DNA from: CBDCVN01 sp965223045 | GTDB lineage: Bacteria > Deinococcota > Deinococci > Deinococcales > Trueperaceae | Reading direction: 5' to 3' | NCBI GenBank assembly: GCA_965223045.1 | Contig: CBDCVN010000013.1 | Span: forward strand, 1,860,001 to 1,924,000 | Length of the DNA: 64,000 bases | Shown here: in pieces, positions 8,238 through 17,623 of the stretch | How positions within the stretch are numbered: position 1 is the stretch's first letter | Layout of the letters: the number at the start of each line of letters is the position of its first letter | The notes under the pieces: generated by a model | Databases searched by the model: none | What the model saw: the letters and a program-made list of their open reading frames with translations, nothing else | Told to the model about the DNA's origin: nothing | Translations under genes and position numbers: made by a program

Positions 8238-9530
8238 ATGACACAATTGGCAAAGAACAGAGACAAAATATCTGAACTTAGAGAAAAAATAGGGCTTGTA
8301 GCATCCATTAAAGGCTGGTTACACACTAGGCGTGATCTAGGTGGCGTTCGTTTTGGAGTAGTGCGTGATGCTAGCGGCCTTGTGCAATGTGTATTTGATA
8401 AAAGCTTTGATTTGCCCCTAGCAGAAAGCTGCATAGCTGTTTCAGGTAAAGTAGTTGAGAATAAAAGAGCGCCAGGTGGCTTTGAAATTCAGGCAGAGAA
8501 GCTAGAAGTTATTAGTGAAGCAGAAGAACCTACACCCATAGAAATTCCCAAAACTGATTGGAATGTTCACCCTGAAACAATCTTAGAGTATAGGCATGTA
8601 AGTTTGCGCGAACCAAAAGCTAGAGCCATTTTAAAAGTACAAGCTGAACTAGTACGTGGTTTTAGAGATTATCTTGACTCTCAAGGTTTTACAGAAATCT
8701 TTACTCCCAAAATTGTTTCTGCTGGTGCAGAAGGAGGTGCAAACCTCTTTGAGGTAGACTATTATGACAAGAGAGCTTATCTTGCCCAATCACCACAACT
8801 TTATAAACAAATTATGGTGGCAGTTTATGAAAAAGTTTATGAAACAGCGCCTGTTTACCGCGCTGAACTTAGCCACACTAGTAGGCACTTAAGTGAGTAT
8901 TTGAGTTTAGATGTAGAGGTAGGCTTTATTGAAAATGACAGTGAGGTAATGGACTTACAAGAGGCTTTGCTCAAGCATATAGTGCAACATGTATCAAAAA
9001 AATGCCAGCCTCAGCTCGAGCTACTAAAAGCCACGTTGCCTAACACTGAAGCTAGCTTCCCACGAATTACTCTCTTAGAGGCGCGTAATTTGGTTGCAGA
9101 ACGCTATCAACATCAAACTGGAGGCAAAGATCTTGATCCTGAAGCAGAAAGATTAATAACTAAATGGGCTAAAGAAGAACACAATTCGGATTTTGTTTTT
9201 GTAACTCATTACCCCCAAGCAGCACGCCCATTTTATACTTATCCTATAGAAAACGGTTTAACTCGAGGGCTTGACCTTATCTTCAGAGGGTTAGAAATAA
9301 CTTCTGGAGGGCAAAGGGTTCATAAGCACGATGTACTAATTGAAGAATTAGCGAAACGCAAGATGGATTCTGAAGCTTTTAAAGGCTATCTAGAAGTTTT
9401 TAAGCATGGTATGCCTCCACATGGAGGTTTTGCTATCGGTGCAGAGCGCTTAACAGCATTGCTACTAGGTGTTGAAAATGTGCGTTTTGCAAGAGCTTTC
9501 CCAAGAGACGAAGGTCGTTTGCAGCCTTAA
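8238..9530 (+). CDS. aspS: Archaeal-type aspartyl-tRNA synthetase (probably Asp-tRNA(Asx))
   Basis: 430 residues, about the size of archaeal/eukaryal-like AspRS and far shorter than the usual bacterial enzyme (about 590, with a GAD domain). N-terminal OB fold (residues 15-110, IKGWLHTRRDLGGVRFGVVR), class II motif 2 region YRAELSHTSRHLSEYLSL with the archaeal-type reading, and motif 3 GGFAIGAERLTALLLG. The tail FPRDEGRLQP has the Asp that separates AspRS from AsnRS (FPRTPG). Bacterial copies of this type are often non-discriminating and feed the GatCAB amidation route to Asn-tRNA; which specificity applies here cannot be read from the sequence. Confidence 0.9.
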   Translation: MTQLAKNRDKISELREKIGLVASIKGWLHTRRDLGGVRFGVVRDASGLVQCVFDKSFDLPLAESCIAVSGKVVENKRAPGGFEIQAEKLEVISEAEEPTPIEIPKTDWNVHPETILEYRHVSLREPKARAILKVQAELVRGFRDYLDSQGFTEIFTPKIVSAGAEGGANLFEVDYYDKRAYLAQSPQLYKQIMVAVYEKVYETAPVYRAELSHTSRHLSEYLSLDVEVGFIENDSEVMDLQEALLKHIVQHVSKKCQPQLELLKATLPNTEASFPRITLLEARNLVAERYQHQTGGKDLDPEAERLITKWAKEEHNSDFVFVTHYPQAARPFYTYPIENGLTRGLDLIFRGLEITSGGQRVHKHDVLIEELAKRKMDSEAFKGYLEVFKHGMPPHGGFAIGAERLTALLLGVENVRFARAFPRDEGRLQP

Positions 9531-9639
9531 TACGACATCCAGAGAAATTCTTGCCTCATCAACGCTAAGAATGTCAGAGGCAATTTGCGCTTTGATCCAT
9601 TGATCTTGCTGATCAGTAAAAGTAATTGTTTTTCTTATG

Positions 9640-11352
9640 CTCAACTTTTGCAGTGAGGCCTTTGCGATGTCAGGAAAACGAAAATAGGCTAATATCCGAT
9701 AAAGCAAATTGTTACTAATCTTCACATTATGAATAACACCTCCTAAAATGTATAAACACACCGTGGAGGTGATTATATGGTACCCCTGCTTGATTACCCT
9801 GAAGTTGTTAAGCATTATGAACATTTCTTTAAAGATATTTTCTCTGATTCAGCCATGACACAGTTCAAACGTTATATAAGTGGACTTATTGTTTCAGAAA
9901 ACAAAACCGTTGAGGGGATTAATCGCTTGATTATTTTTGAGAACCGTGATCAAAGCAGCCTTAATCGCTTGTTAAACAAAAGCCCTTTTAGTGAAGAGAA
10001 ACTAAACCAAAAACGTTTAGACCTTTTAGCAAGTCTGGAAGGTACTCGTTTCAAACCTAAAGGTGTGTTAAGTATAGATGATACTTTGCTTGAGCATTAT
10101 GGCAAACACTTTAAAGGCATAGCAAAACTTTATGATTCTAGTAAAGGATGCCATGTTTGGGCGCACCATTTGGTAGGGTTACACTATAGTGACGATCAAA
10201 CTGACTATCCAGTAGAATTTGAATTATGGAAACCCGCTGACCTTGAGAAAATAGAGGAGGGGCTGCCAGAGCTAGGTATTCCCATCAAGGAAAGTAAGCT
10301 AGAACTGAAAAAGACTAATGAAGCAAAATGGCGACAGTACTTGATAAGATTATGGAGAAGGCATCAAAACAAAGATGGTGTCACAGATTTGTATGAAAGC
10401 AAGTTTCACATTGCAAAAAGATTGCTATCTAAATGGAAGGAAAGTAATCCAAGGATGAAACTGCCTATAGTATTTGATAAATGGTATACAGCAGCTCCTT
10501 TTTGTCGTTTCATTGACAAGGAACTTAAACTTCCCTATGTAGGAACACTTTGTGCAGATGATAAAGTAATTGTAAATGGGCAAGAAGAAACAATTAAAGA
10601 CTTCAGTCAGAGACTTAAAAAAGAGCATTTCGATAATTTAAGTGAGGAGAAGAAGCCAGTTTTCCGTAAAATAACCATTTCCTACAAGGGAAAGAAAGAA
10701 AGGTACTACAGTTTTTGTTGCACGATTAAGGTTAAGAATTTTGGGAAGCAAAGATTAGTTATCAATTACAGAGAGGAAGAATTGAAGGGTGAGCCATATG
10801 CATTAATTTCAAATTGCTTAAAATGGCAATCAGCAGGAATAACAAGAATCAGACGCCATAGGTGGCCAATTGAAGTATATCATGAAGAAGGTAAGGCAGA
10901 AGGTTTGGACCAGTATCAGGTACGGGATATTGAAGCGATATGCAGACATATTAGCTTTGTTGCCGTAGTTTACAGCTTATTGCGAGCCATACCTCATGAT
11001 CAGGACCTCTTAAAAAAGCTTCAAAATCAACTCAAGGTAGAAATTGAAGGTAGTAACTCCCATTGGTGTCGAGTAGCAAAAGCACAGAGCTTGTGGAGTT
11101 TGGCAAGTTTCATAAGTGCTGGATTAGTAAAAGGGCAAACACTTGAAAGTTTGATGGCACCTATTTTAGCTGCTGTCTGCTACTAGAAAGCGTTTATTTA
11201 AAAATCCAATTGCTTTTTGAGTCCTTTTTAATTTACTATTTAGGTCTTTTAGGTTTTCTTTGTTCCTTTACTGATGATTTTTCCTTTGAGAATTGCTATA
11301 ATTAGTTGAGTGAACTAATATTACTAACATACTCACTACTGCCAAAGTTGAG
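9640..11352 (+). mobile_element. IS4/IS701-like insertion sequence, copy B
   Basis: 1713 bp, the same TIRs as copy A in opposite orientation, flanked by CTTATG (9634-9639 and 11353-11358). It landed within the first codons of the parD remnant. The transposase is identical to copy A. Confidence 0.93.
9777..11186 (+). CDS. DDE transposase of IS copy B
   Basis: 469 residues, identical to the protein of copy A (5247-6656), with the same acidic motifs SIDDTLLEHY and PIEVYHEEGKAEG and the same GGAGGTG ribosome-binding site. Both copies look intact, so either could supply transposase. Confidence 0.9.
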   Translation: MVPLLDYPEVVKHYEHFFKDIFSDSAMTQFKRYISGLIVSENKTVEGINRLIIFENRDQSSLNRLLNKSPFSEEKLNQKRLDLLASLEGTRFKPKGVLSIDDTLLEHYGKHFKGIAKLYDSSKGCHVWAHHLVGLHYSDDQTDYPVEFELWKPADLEKIEEGLPELGIPIKESKLELKKTNEAKWRQYLIRLWRRHQNKDGVTDLYESKFHIAKRLLSKWKESNPRMKLPIVFDKWYTAAPFCRFIDKELKLPYVGTLCADDKVIVNGQEETIKDFSQRLKKEHFDNLSEEKKPVFRKITISYKGKKERYYSFCCTIKVKNFGKQRLVINYREEELKGEPYALISNCLKWQSAGITRIRRHRWPIEVYHEEGKAEGLDQYQVRDIEAICRHISFVAVVYSLLRAIPHDQDLLKKLQNQLKVEIEGSNSHWCRVAKAQSLWSLASFISAGLVKGQTLESLMAPILAAVCY

Positions 11353-11422
11353 CTTATGGTCGCCATAATGAATAATGATAGTCTCCAAGCATCTGCATAT
11401 ATAATCATACTATTGGTGCATA

Positions 11423-12013
11423 ATGCCAAGAGTAGATATAGATGTCTACACAGTAGTTATAAAGGAATTTGCTAAAGCAGTAGGAGTATCAAAGAACAAG
11501 GGAGTAATATTGGTATTGGATCAAGCAGGATGGCATAGTAAGAAAGAATTGCCAGAAGGAATCGAGTTAGAATTTTTACCTAGGGCATGTGGATATGACA
11601 AATCAGAAATTGCACGCATTGGATATCAAAACCAAACTAGCCAGTCTCAGGACAGCTATTTGTTAGAAAATGTGAATTCCAAAAAAAATTGCAGGATAGC
11701 CTATATTTGCGAGAAGCTTTAGTTGTTAACCACATAATCTTTACCAGATTGCAGAGGAGCTTATGCGTCAGCATCAGGATTATCCAAGGTATTTAAGAGT
11801 AGCGTTTTCGATTTCACACTCTAGGTGTCCACACGCCCTAGCTACTCACCAGAATTACAACCTGCAGAAAGGTTGTGGGAGCTTACCGATGAGTCTTTAG
11901 CCAGCAGGTCTTTTGAGACACTTGATGATTTGGAAGCAATTTTATGTGAGCGTTGTGCATACTTGCTTAAAGAAATCAGTTTAATTACCCAGCACACGTT
12001 GTTTCATTGGTGA
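11423..12013 (+). pseudogene. IS630-family transposase C-terminal remnant, split by a MITE
   Basis: Removing the MITE at 11583-11838 and one TA leaves a 110-codon frame. It carries PRVDIDVYTVVIKEFAKAVG, then LDQAGWHSKKELP (second catalytic Asp), then after the junction LPSYSPELQPAERLWEL (catalytic Glu). The N-terminal half with the HTH and the first Asp is missing, so the element was dead before the MITE arrived. A loose hairpin (CCTCTCTTTT/AAAAGAGG) follows the stop at about 12016-12042. Confidence 0.8.
11583..11838 (+). mobile_element. 256-bp MITE, copy 2 (TA target)
   Basis: Same 256-bp unit as at 7337-7592, same orientation, flanked by TA at 11581-11582 and 11839-11840. Inserted between the codons for Pro and Ser of the FLPSYSPEL motif of a dead IS630 transposase. 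Confidence 0.93.
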
Positions 12014-12272
12014 CCTCTCTTTTAGGATAAAAGAGGTAACTAATTGCAATTGGTATAACACATTTACTAAAGAGATTTAAAATTTTAAATTTAATTTGTG
12101 ATATAATTTAGCTATGAATTTAGCAAATAGTTTAAATTACAATGGTAGACAATGGATGTGCAGATTATAGTCATGAAAACTTAGGAAAATTCTTACTAGA
12201 AGTCAAATGAAGAAAATCAGAGAAATCTCTAAATCAGACTAATCACAGTTCAGACATTGCCAAGGAGATTTT
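12014..12272. promoter_or_regulatory. Gene-free leader before the ankyrin gene
   Basis: An AT-rich stretch with a good -10 box, TATAAT in GTGATATAATTTAG near 12099, and no clear -35. About 170 bases separate it from the ankyrin start. Only very short frames (under 25 codons) lie between. Promoter role is inferred. Confidence 0.3.
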
Positions 12273-14472
12273 ATGCGTTACATAATAGGTATTCTTTTAA
12301 TTGCAATTTTGATAAAGCCAAGTGTTTTTGCTTGTAGCCCTGGTCTTGATAGCTATTATGAGGAACCCATAGAAATAGTTGAGGGTGTTGGTGGTAGTTG
12401 CTACTATAAATTTGTTCCACCAGTTGAAAGACGTTATGGTCATGGTGATGGTCAAACTGAGTTTTATTTAGAAGAAGATGATGCTGAACCTATTTTTACT
12501 CAAAAGGATAGGCGTCTACACGATATTTTATGTCTCAAAGATGTTGATGGTAATGGTGCTATAGCTTATATTAGTCAGGCACACCGTTACATGGGAGAAG
12601 GCATGCTAGAACTGAATTGGCTACAATTTCATATTAATGGCGAAATTATAAAGTCCTATACTCTACTTGATATAATCGAAAGAGAAGATAACTTTTATAG
12701 TGGTGACACTTGTGGCCCTCATTTTTTGAAAGAAGTTAAAGGATTTGTTTTAAACGCTCAAGATTCCAGTTATGTTTATCAAGTTGTCACTTTAGATGGT
12801 AACATTATTTCTTTTGATCCTTTAACAGGTGAAAAATTAAGTATAGCAAAGCCTTTGCATACTTTGCTTATGGATAGTGTTCGTAATAATGATCTCGAGC
12901 AAGTAAGAGATGCTTTGCAAAAAGGAGCTCATCCAGATAAAGGTAATGAGCTTGAAGGAACACCTTTACACCTAGCTGCTGAATTAGGTCACCTTGAAAT
13001 TACTAAAGAGATATTAAAAGCAGGAGCAAAACTTGACTTTAGACACATAAAAAGGTATTCCTACTGCGATTCCGATGGTTAGGGTACTGTGCACATTCAT
13101 GCGAAAATGTACGTTAAGGGTGTCTCTAAAAAGTATTGAACAATTAAGAGACGGCTTTTCATTTAGGGACATATTTTAGAGACTAATTTCATGGTGTTTT
13201 TGGCATCAAATCTACTGATTATAACCTGTCCATAAAACGACCATTTAAGAGATTAAAGCCAAGGTTTTTAACGTGCTACAAGCTGTTTTATTTCTTAGCG
13301 TACATTTACGGACGAATGTGCACAGTACCCTTGGTTGTGGAGAAGAGGAAAGAGAAAGTTGGAAAATGATAGATCCAGAAATATCTGCTTCTTCAATACC
13401 ACACCATCCTCTTTATGTAGCAGTGCTCAATAAGCATTTTGGAGTTGTGGAGGCACTAGTAAATTATGGAATAGATGTTAATGCTCGAGGTTATGTGCGT
13501 TACTACCCAAATAGTTATGCACTAGAAGCAGCAGTAAGAAGTAAAAACACTAAACTTATAAGCTATCTAGTTATTAAAGGGGCAAATATAGATAATACAG
13601 ATGCTTTAGAAATGGCTATTGAAGAGCTTAGTTTTGAAGCTGTTGATTTATTAATAAATTTAGGAGCAGATACACAACAAACTGAGCCTTTATGCGTGCT
13701 TGCTGAAGCTAGGGGGGGTAATGACGGAATAATTGTTCAAATGGCTAGATTGCTATGGGAAACAGGGGCCAATATCAACACTTCTTCATGCTTGCTAGGA
13801 AATCCACTGATAACTACTATTTTAGAGCAAGATAGTTTGCTAGCAAAGTTCTTTATAGAAAATGGCGCTGATGTAAACTCTGATGGTGGTCGGGGATGGA
13901 CACCACTTTACTATTCTTTTGCAGAAAACAATTATTCAATCTCAGAGAATAATTATGACTTAATAAGTCTATTGGTAGAAAATAATGCAAATATCACTTC
14001 TATAACTCCTGATGGCTTCCCTGCACTTTACTATGCCATTAAAAGTACTGATAAGGATATAGTGGTTCTCTTGCTTGAAAATGGAGCTGATCCTAACGGC
14101 TCAATAGAAATAAATACAGAGAACAAATACCTTACACCACCACCTCTCTTATTTATTGCTAATGATGAAATAAAACAACTTTTATTAGATTACGGTGTTG
14201 ATATCAATGTTACTTCTTTCCCAACAAACAGCAATGCCTTGCAGTACTTGATAGAGAAAAAACCTTTTAATGAAGAAAGTATGCAAGCTATGCGGTTTTT
14301 ACTAGATGCTGGCATTGATACAACCCACAAGAATAAATATGGTCAAACTGCTTTTGACTTAATCCGAATGGTAGAGGCTCAAAGCTATTATAGTATCCAT
14401 TCACCTATTAGGAAATGGCAAGAGATGTGCCCCTCTTGCATAGAACAACTTAAACCAAAAGGTAAAGAGTGA
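12273..14472 (+). pseudogene. Secreted ankyrin-repeat protein split by a MITE
   Basis: Two frames, 12273-13082 and 13332-14472, join exactly when the 251-bp element (13081-13331) and one TGGTT are removed: 1944 bp, 647 residues. N-terminal signal peptide (residues 1-20, ending SVFAC; the Cys could mark a lipoprotein), a unique domain to about residue 205, then ankyrin repeats to the C-terminus (for example GTPLHLAAELGHLEITKEIL; ALYYAIKSTDKDIVVLLLEN). Such proteins bind partner proteins in the envelope or outside the cell. The first fragment, with one repeat, could still be secreted. The stop overlaps a possible GTG of the next gene. Confidence 0.85.
13081..13331. mobile_element. 251-bp MITE with about 32-bp TIR and 5-bp target duplication
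   Basis: The left end AGGGTACTGTGCACATTCAT and the right end, read inward, AGGGTACTGTGCACATTCGT pair over about 33 bp with three mismatches (the inner part ends in AAATGTACG). Flanking TGGTT at 13076-13080 and 13332-13336. No coding capacity. Only one copy in the window. The 5-bp duplication separates it from the TA-type MITE. Confidence 0.9.
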
Positions 14473-14477
14473 TTTTC

Positions 14478-17360
14478 ATGAACCAAAGTTTAACCAACCC
14501 AGAATTTCTACAACAAGTTGCCACAGAGTTAAAAACCAAAATAACAGGCGAAGTTCGCTTCGATGACAAAGCCCGCTCACTCTATGCCACTGACGCCAGC
14601 CCCTACGAAATAAGACCTTATGGTGTTGTCTTACCCAAAACTATAGAGGACATAAAACATACAGTAAATGTCGCCAATAAATATAAACTGCCTATTTTGC
14701 CCCGTGGTGGAGGCACAAGCCTAGCAGGTCAAACCGTAGGAGAAGCCATTGTTCTAGATGTCTCTAAGTACATGATCAAAGTTTTAGACTTCGATGCCGA
14801 TGCACGCACTGTCAAAGTGGAACCCGGTATAGTAAGAGACCAATTAAACGCTTTTTTAAAACCTTATAAATTACAATTTACTCCCGATGTTTCTACTACC
14901 AACCGCGCAAATATAGGTGGCATGGTAGCCAATAACTCGGCAGGCACACGCTCTATAAAGTATGGCAAGTCTGTTGATCAAACTATTGCCATGACTGTCA
15001 TGCTCAGTGACGGTAGTATAGTCAAGTTAACAGAGGTTACGCCAGAAGAGTTAGAAGTCAAAAAGCAACAAGATGACTTAGAGGGGCACATTTATAGTAC
15101 TATTCATAGCATTGTTAGTGAACAAGCTGAAGAAATCAAGGATCGTTATCCCAAAGTCATGCGTCGTGTAGGAGGATATAACCTAGATGAATTTGTCGAT
15201 AAACCTTTTAATTTAGCAAAACTAGTATCAGGCTCAGAAGGCACTTTGGCTATTATTCTTGATGTTACTTTAGCCCTTCACCCACTCCCTAACTATAAAT
15301 GTCTTGCACTAGTGCATTTTGACAGTTTAGTTAAAGCCCTTACAGCAGTGCAGTATGTTAATAAGCATGGTCCTAGTGCAGTAGAAATCTTAGATGATCA
15401 CCTCTTTGAGTTGGGTAAAGAAAACCCTAGCCTCGAGCCATTATTAAGCTGGTTAAAAGGCACACCAGCAGCTGTTCTCATGGTGGAATTTGATGGTCAA
15501 AATGAACAGGAAGCACTTGCTAGTTTAGAAAATATGCAAGCTGATCCTCAAATTAATGAGCTTAGTTACTACACTTATATAGCTACAGAAACTAGTAAGC
15601 AAGAAGAAGTGCTAGATTTTCGCCGTAAGGGGTTGGGAATTTACGCCACTATTAAGGGTAAATATAAACCTACAGCTTTTATTGAAGACTCTGCTATTCC
15701 TCCTGAAAACCTCCCGCAGTATATTCCTGAAGTCCTAGAAGTTTGTAAGAAGCATGGTGTTAAGGCAGTGGTATATGGTCACGCTAGTGTAGGAGTAATC
15801 CACATACGCCCATTGCTTGACCTTAAAAGTCAAGAGGGTGTTGAGCTTTATCAAAAAATTAGCCAAGAAACTTTTGAACTAGTTAAAAAGTATGGTGGTT
15901 CTTGGAGTGGTGAGCATGGTGATGGGCTTATTCGTAGTTATCAAAACAAAAACCTTTTTGGAGAAAGGCTCTATAAATCTTTTTGTGAAATAAAAGCTGC
16001 CTTTGATCCCGATAACATCATAAACCCCGGCAAGGTAGTCCACGCTCCTGCCATGACTGAAGATTTGCGTTATGGTGTAGACTATGCCCAGCCAAACATA
16101 CCTAAACAAACTTACTTTGACTTTTCTAAAGATGATGGGTTCTTAGGGGCTGTAGAAATGTGCACGGGTGTAGGAGCTTGTCGCAAGGTAGATACAGGTG
16201 TAATGTGCCCTAGTTATATGGTTACTCGAGACGAAGACCACAGCACCAGAGGACGTGCTAACATCTTACGCGAAGCAATAACAGGCAAGCTACACGGTGG
16301 CTTAACCAGTCAAGAAGTTTATGACGTGCTAGATTTGTGCTTAGAGTGCAAGGCTTGTAAAGCCGAATGCCCCTCTCAAGTAGATATGGCTAAGATCAAG
16401 TATGAGTTTTTGCAGCACTACTATGATGCACATCATGTGCCTATGTCGGCTTTAGCTGTAGGCAACTCTGCTAGAATAGCTCCTCTTGGTAGCATGTTTG
16501 CCCCTATAGCCAATGCATTTTTATCATTAAAGGTTGTAAGCTATCTAGTTGAAAAGATAGCCAAAATAGACAGGCGTCGGATTTTACCAGCCTATACTTC
16601 TACTCCTTTTGCTAAGTGGTTTAAAAAGAATACACCTAAAAGCATTCCAACAAAAAAGAAAGTGGCACTTTTTGCTGATACTTGGACTATGTACAACGAA
16701 CCTGAGGTAGGCAAGGCTGCTGTAAGAGTATTGCAAACTTTGGGTTATGAAGTAGAGCTAGTTAATTATGGCTGCTGTGGTCGCCCTCAAATTTCTAAGG
16801 GACTGCTTAGAGCCGCTAAAAAATTGGCTAAGCGTAATATTGAAAGGCTTCATAGCTATGTAAAACATGATGTACCCATCATAGGCTTAGAACCAAGTTG
16901 TGTGGCTGCCTTTCAAGATGATTACCGCGACCTTGTACCAAGTGAAAAAACCGAGGCCGTTGCTGAGCAAGTAAAAATGATTGATCAGTTTTTAGCTAAA
17001 GAGTGGTCTCAGGGAGAAATTGATCCTAAAGAGCATTTTCAAAAAGGTGATAAGCCGATCATGCTACATGGACACTGTCAGCAGCGGGCTATTATGGGCA
17101 GCTTTGTAACTAAATCAGTCCTAGATTGGTGTGGTGATGTGCTCGAGCTAGATAGTGGTTGTTGTGGCATGGCAGGCTCGTTCGGCTACCATCACTACGA
17201 TTTATCCATGCAAATAGGAGAAGATAGACTTTTTCCAGCAGTGCGTAAACATCAAGATGAGATTGTAGCTTGTGGATTTTCTTGTAGGCATCAGATTTTA
17301 GAGGGTACTACTAAAAAAGCAAAACACTTAGTAGAAATTCTGGCTGGAGCCCTTGTTTGA
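14478..17360 (+). CDS. FAD-linked oxidase fused to Fe-S/CCG domains (D-lactate/glycolate dehydrogenase type)
   Basis: About 960 residues. In order: FAD-binding type 4 domain (about 40-270; RGGGTSLAGQTVGEAIVLD, NIGGMVANNSAGTRSIKYG), FAD-oxidase C-terminal domain (to about 535; GEHGDGLIRS), two Fe-S motifs (CTGVGACRKVDTGVMCPS and CLECKACKAECPSQVD), and two CCG domains (YGCCGRPQISKG; HGHCQQRA...LDSGCCGMAGSFGY). It probably oxidises a 2-hydroxy acid and passes electrons to the respiratory chain; the substrate is not readable. I prefer ATG 14478 (GAG about 8 bases upstream) over the GTG at 14469 that overlaps the ankyrin stop. Confidence 0.9.
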   Translation: MNQSLTNPEFLQQVATELKTKITGEVRFDDKARSLYATDASPYEIRPYGVVLPKTIEDIKHTVNVANKYKLPILPRGGGTSLAGQTVGEAIVLDVSKYMIKVLDFDADARTVKVEPGIVRDQLNAFLKPYKLQFTPDVSTTNRANIGGMVANNSAGTRSIKYGKSVDQTIAMTVMLSDGSIVKLTEVTPEELEVKKQQDDLEGHIYSTIHSIVSEQAEEIKDRYPKVMRRVGGYNLDEFVDKPFNLAKLVSGSEGTLAIILDVTLALHPLPNYKCLALVHFDSLVKALTAVQYVNKHGPSAVEILDDHLFELGKENPSLEPLLSWLKGTPAAVLMVEFDGQNEQEALASLENMQADPQINELSYYTYIATETSKQEEVLDFRRKGLGIYATIKGKYKPTAFIEDSAIPPENLPQYIPEVLEVCKKHGVKAVVYGHASVGVIHIRPLLDLKSQEGVELYQKISQETFELVKKYGGSWSGEHGDGLIRSYQNKNLFGERLYKSFCEIKAAFDPDNIINPGKVVHAPAMTEDLRYGVDYAQPNIPKQTYFDFSKDDGFLGAVEMCTGVGACRKVDTGVMCPSYMVTRDEDHSTRGRANILREAITGKLHGGLTSQEVYDVLDLCLECKACKAECPSQVDMAKIKYEFLQHYYDAHHVPMSALAVGNSARIAPLGSMFAPIANAFLSLKVVSYLVEKIAKIDRRRILPAYTSTPFAKWFKKNTPKSIPTKKKVALFADTWTMYNEPEVGKAAVRVLQTLGYEVELVNYGCCGRPQISKGLLRAAKKLAKRNIERLHSYVKHDVPIIGLEPSCVAAFQDDYRDLVPSEKTEAVAEQVKMIDQFLAKEWSQGEIDPKEHFQKGDKPIMLHGHCQQRAIMGSFVTKSVLDWCGDVLELDSGCCGMAGSFGYHHYDLSMQIGEDRLFPAVRKHQDEIVACGFSCRHQILEGTTKKAKHLVEILAGALV

Positions 17361-17497
17361 ATATCTACATTGTGGTAGCGAGAAACTTTCTGTGAATAAC
17401 TATAAAAAACCTTAACCATCCACATTTTGGTGGTAAGAAGTTTGGGGTTTCTATTCAGGACTCATAAAAAAATACAGTTCCCTCTAAAAATTCAGGA

Positions 17498-17565
17498 GCG
17501 CACCTTTCGTTGATGGTGCGCTTCAAGGAGCAAATAGCACTATGTAGCTGCAATTAAAGCTACAT
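17498..17565. terminator. Two hairpins between convergent genes
   Basis: GCGCACC/GGTGCGC (17498-17504 with 17515-17521) and ATGTAGCT/AGCTACAT (17542-17549 with 17558-17565), in the 263-bp gap between the convergent FAD oxidase and acs genes. Neither has a clear U-tract. The position suggests bidirectional termination. Confidence 0.4.
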
Positions 17566-17623
17566 GATTGATAAAGATGAAACGCACCCTAGGAATTTAT
17601 AAAGAGCCGTTCTAATTTTCAAG

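Larger units (their letters stand above)
9585..11366 (-). pseudogene. ParD-like antitoxin remnant split by IS copy B
   Basis: Minus strand. The start ATG at 11366 codes for MAT, then IS copy B (9640-11352 plus a 6-bp duplication) intervenes, and the frame resumes at 9639. The joined product begins MATIRKTITFTDQQDQWI and continues KAQIAS, typical of ParD antitoxins of type II ParDE modules. After that the homology stops and the frame runs into the 3' end of aspS on the other strand, so the gene had already lost its 3' part. No parE is nearby. Confidence 0.7.

Noticed and set aside
9531..9580. Possible first catalytic motif of IS630 (VDEARISLD) on the minus strand
   Set aside because: Orientation is opposite to the IS630 relic at 11423-12013 and the match is too short.
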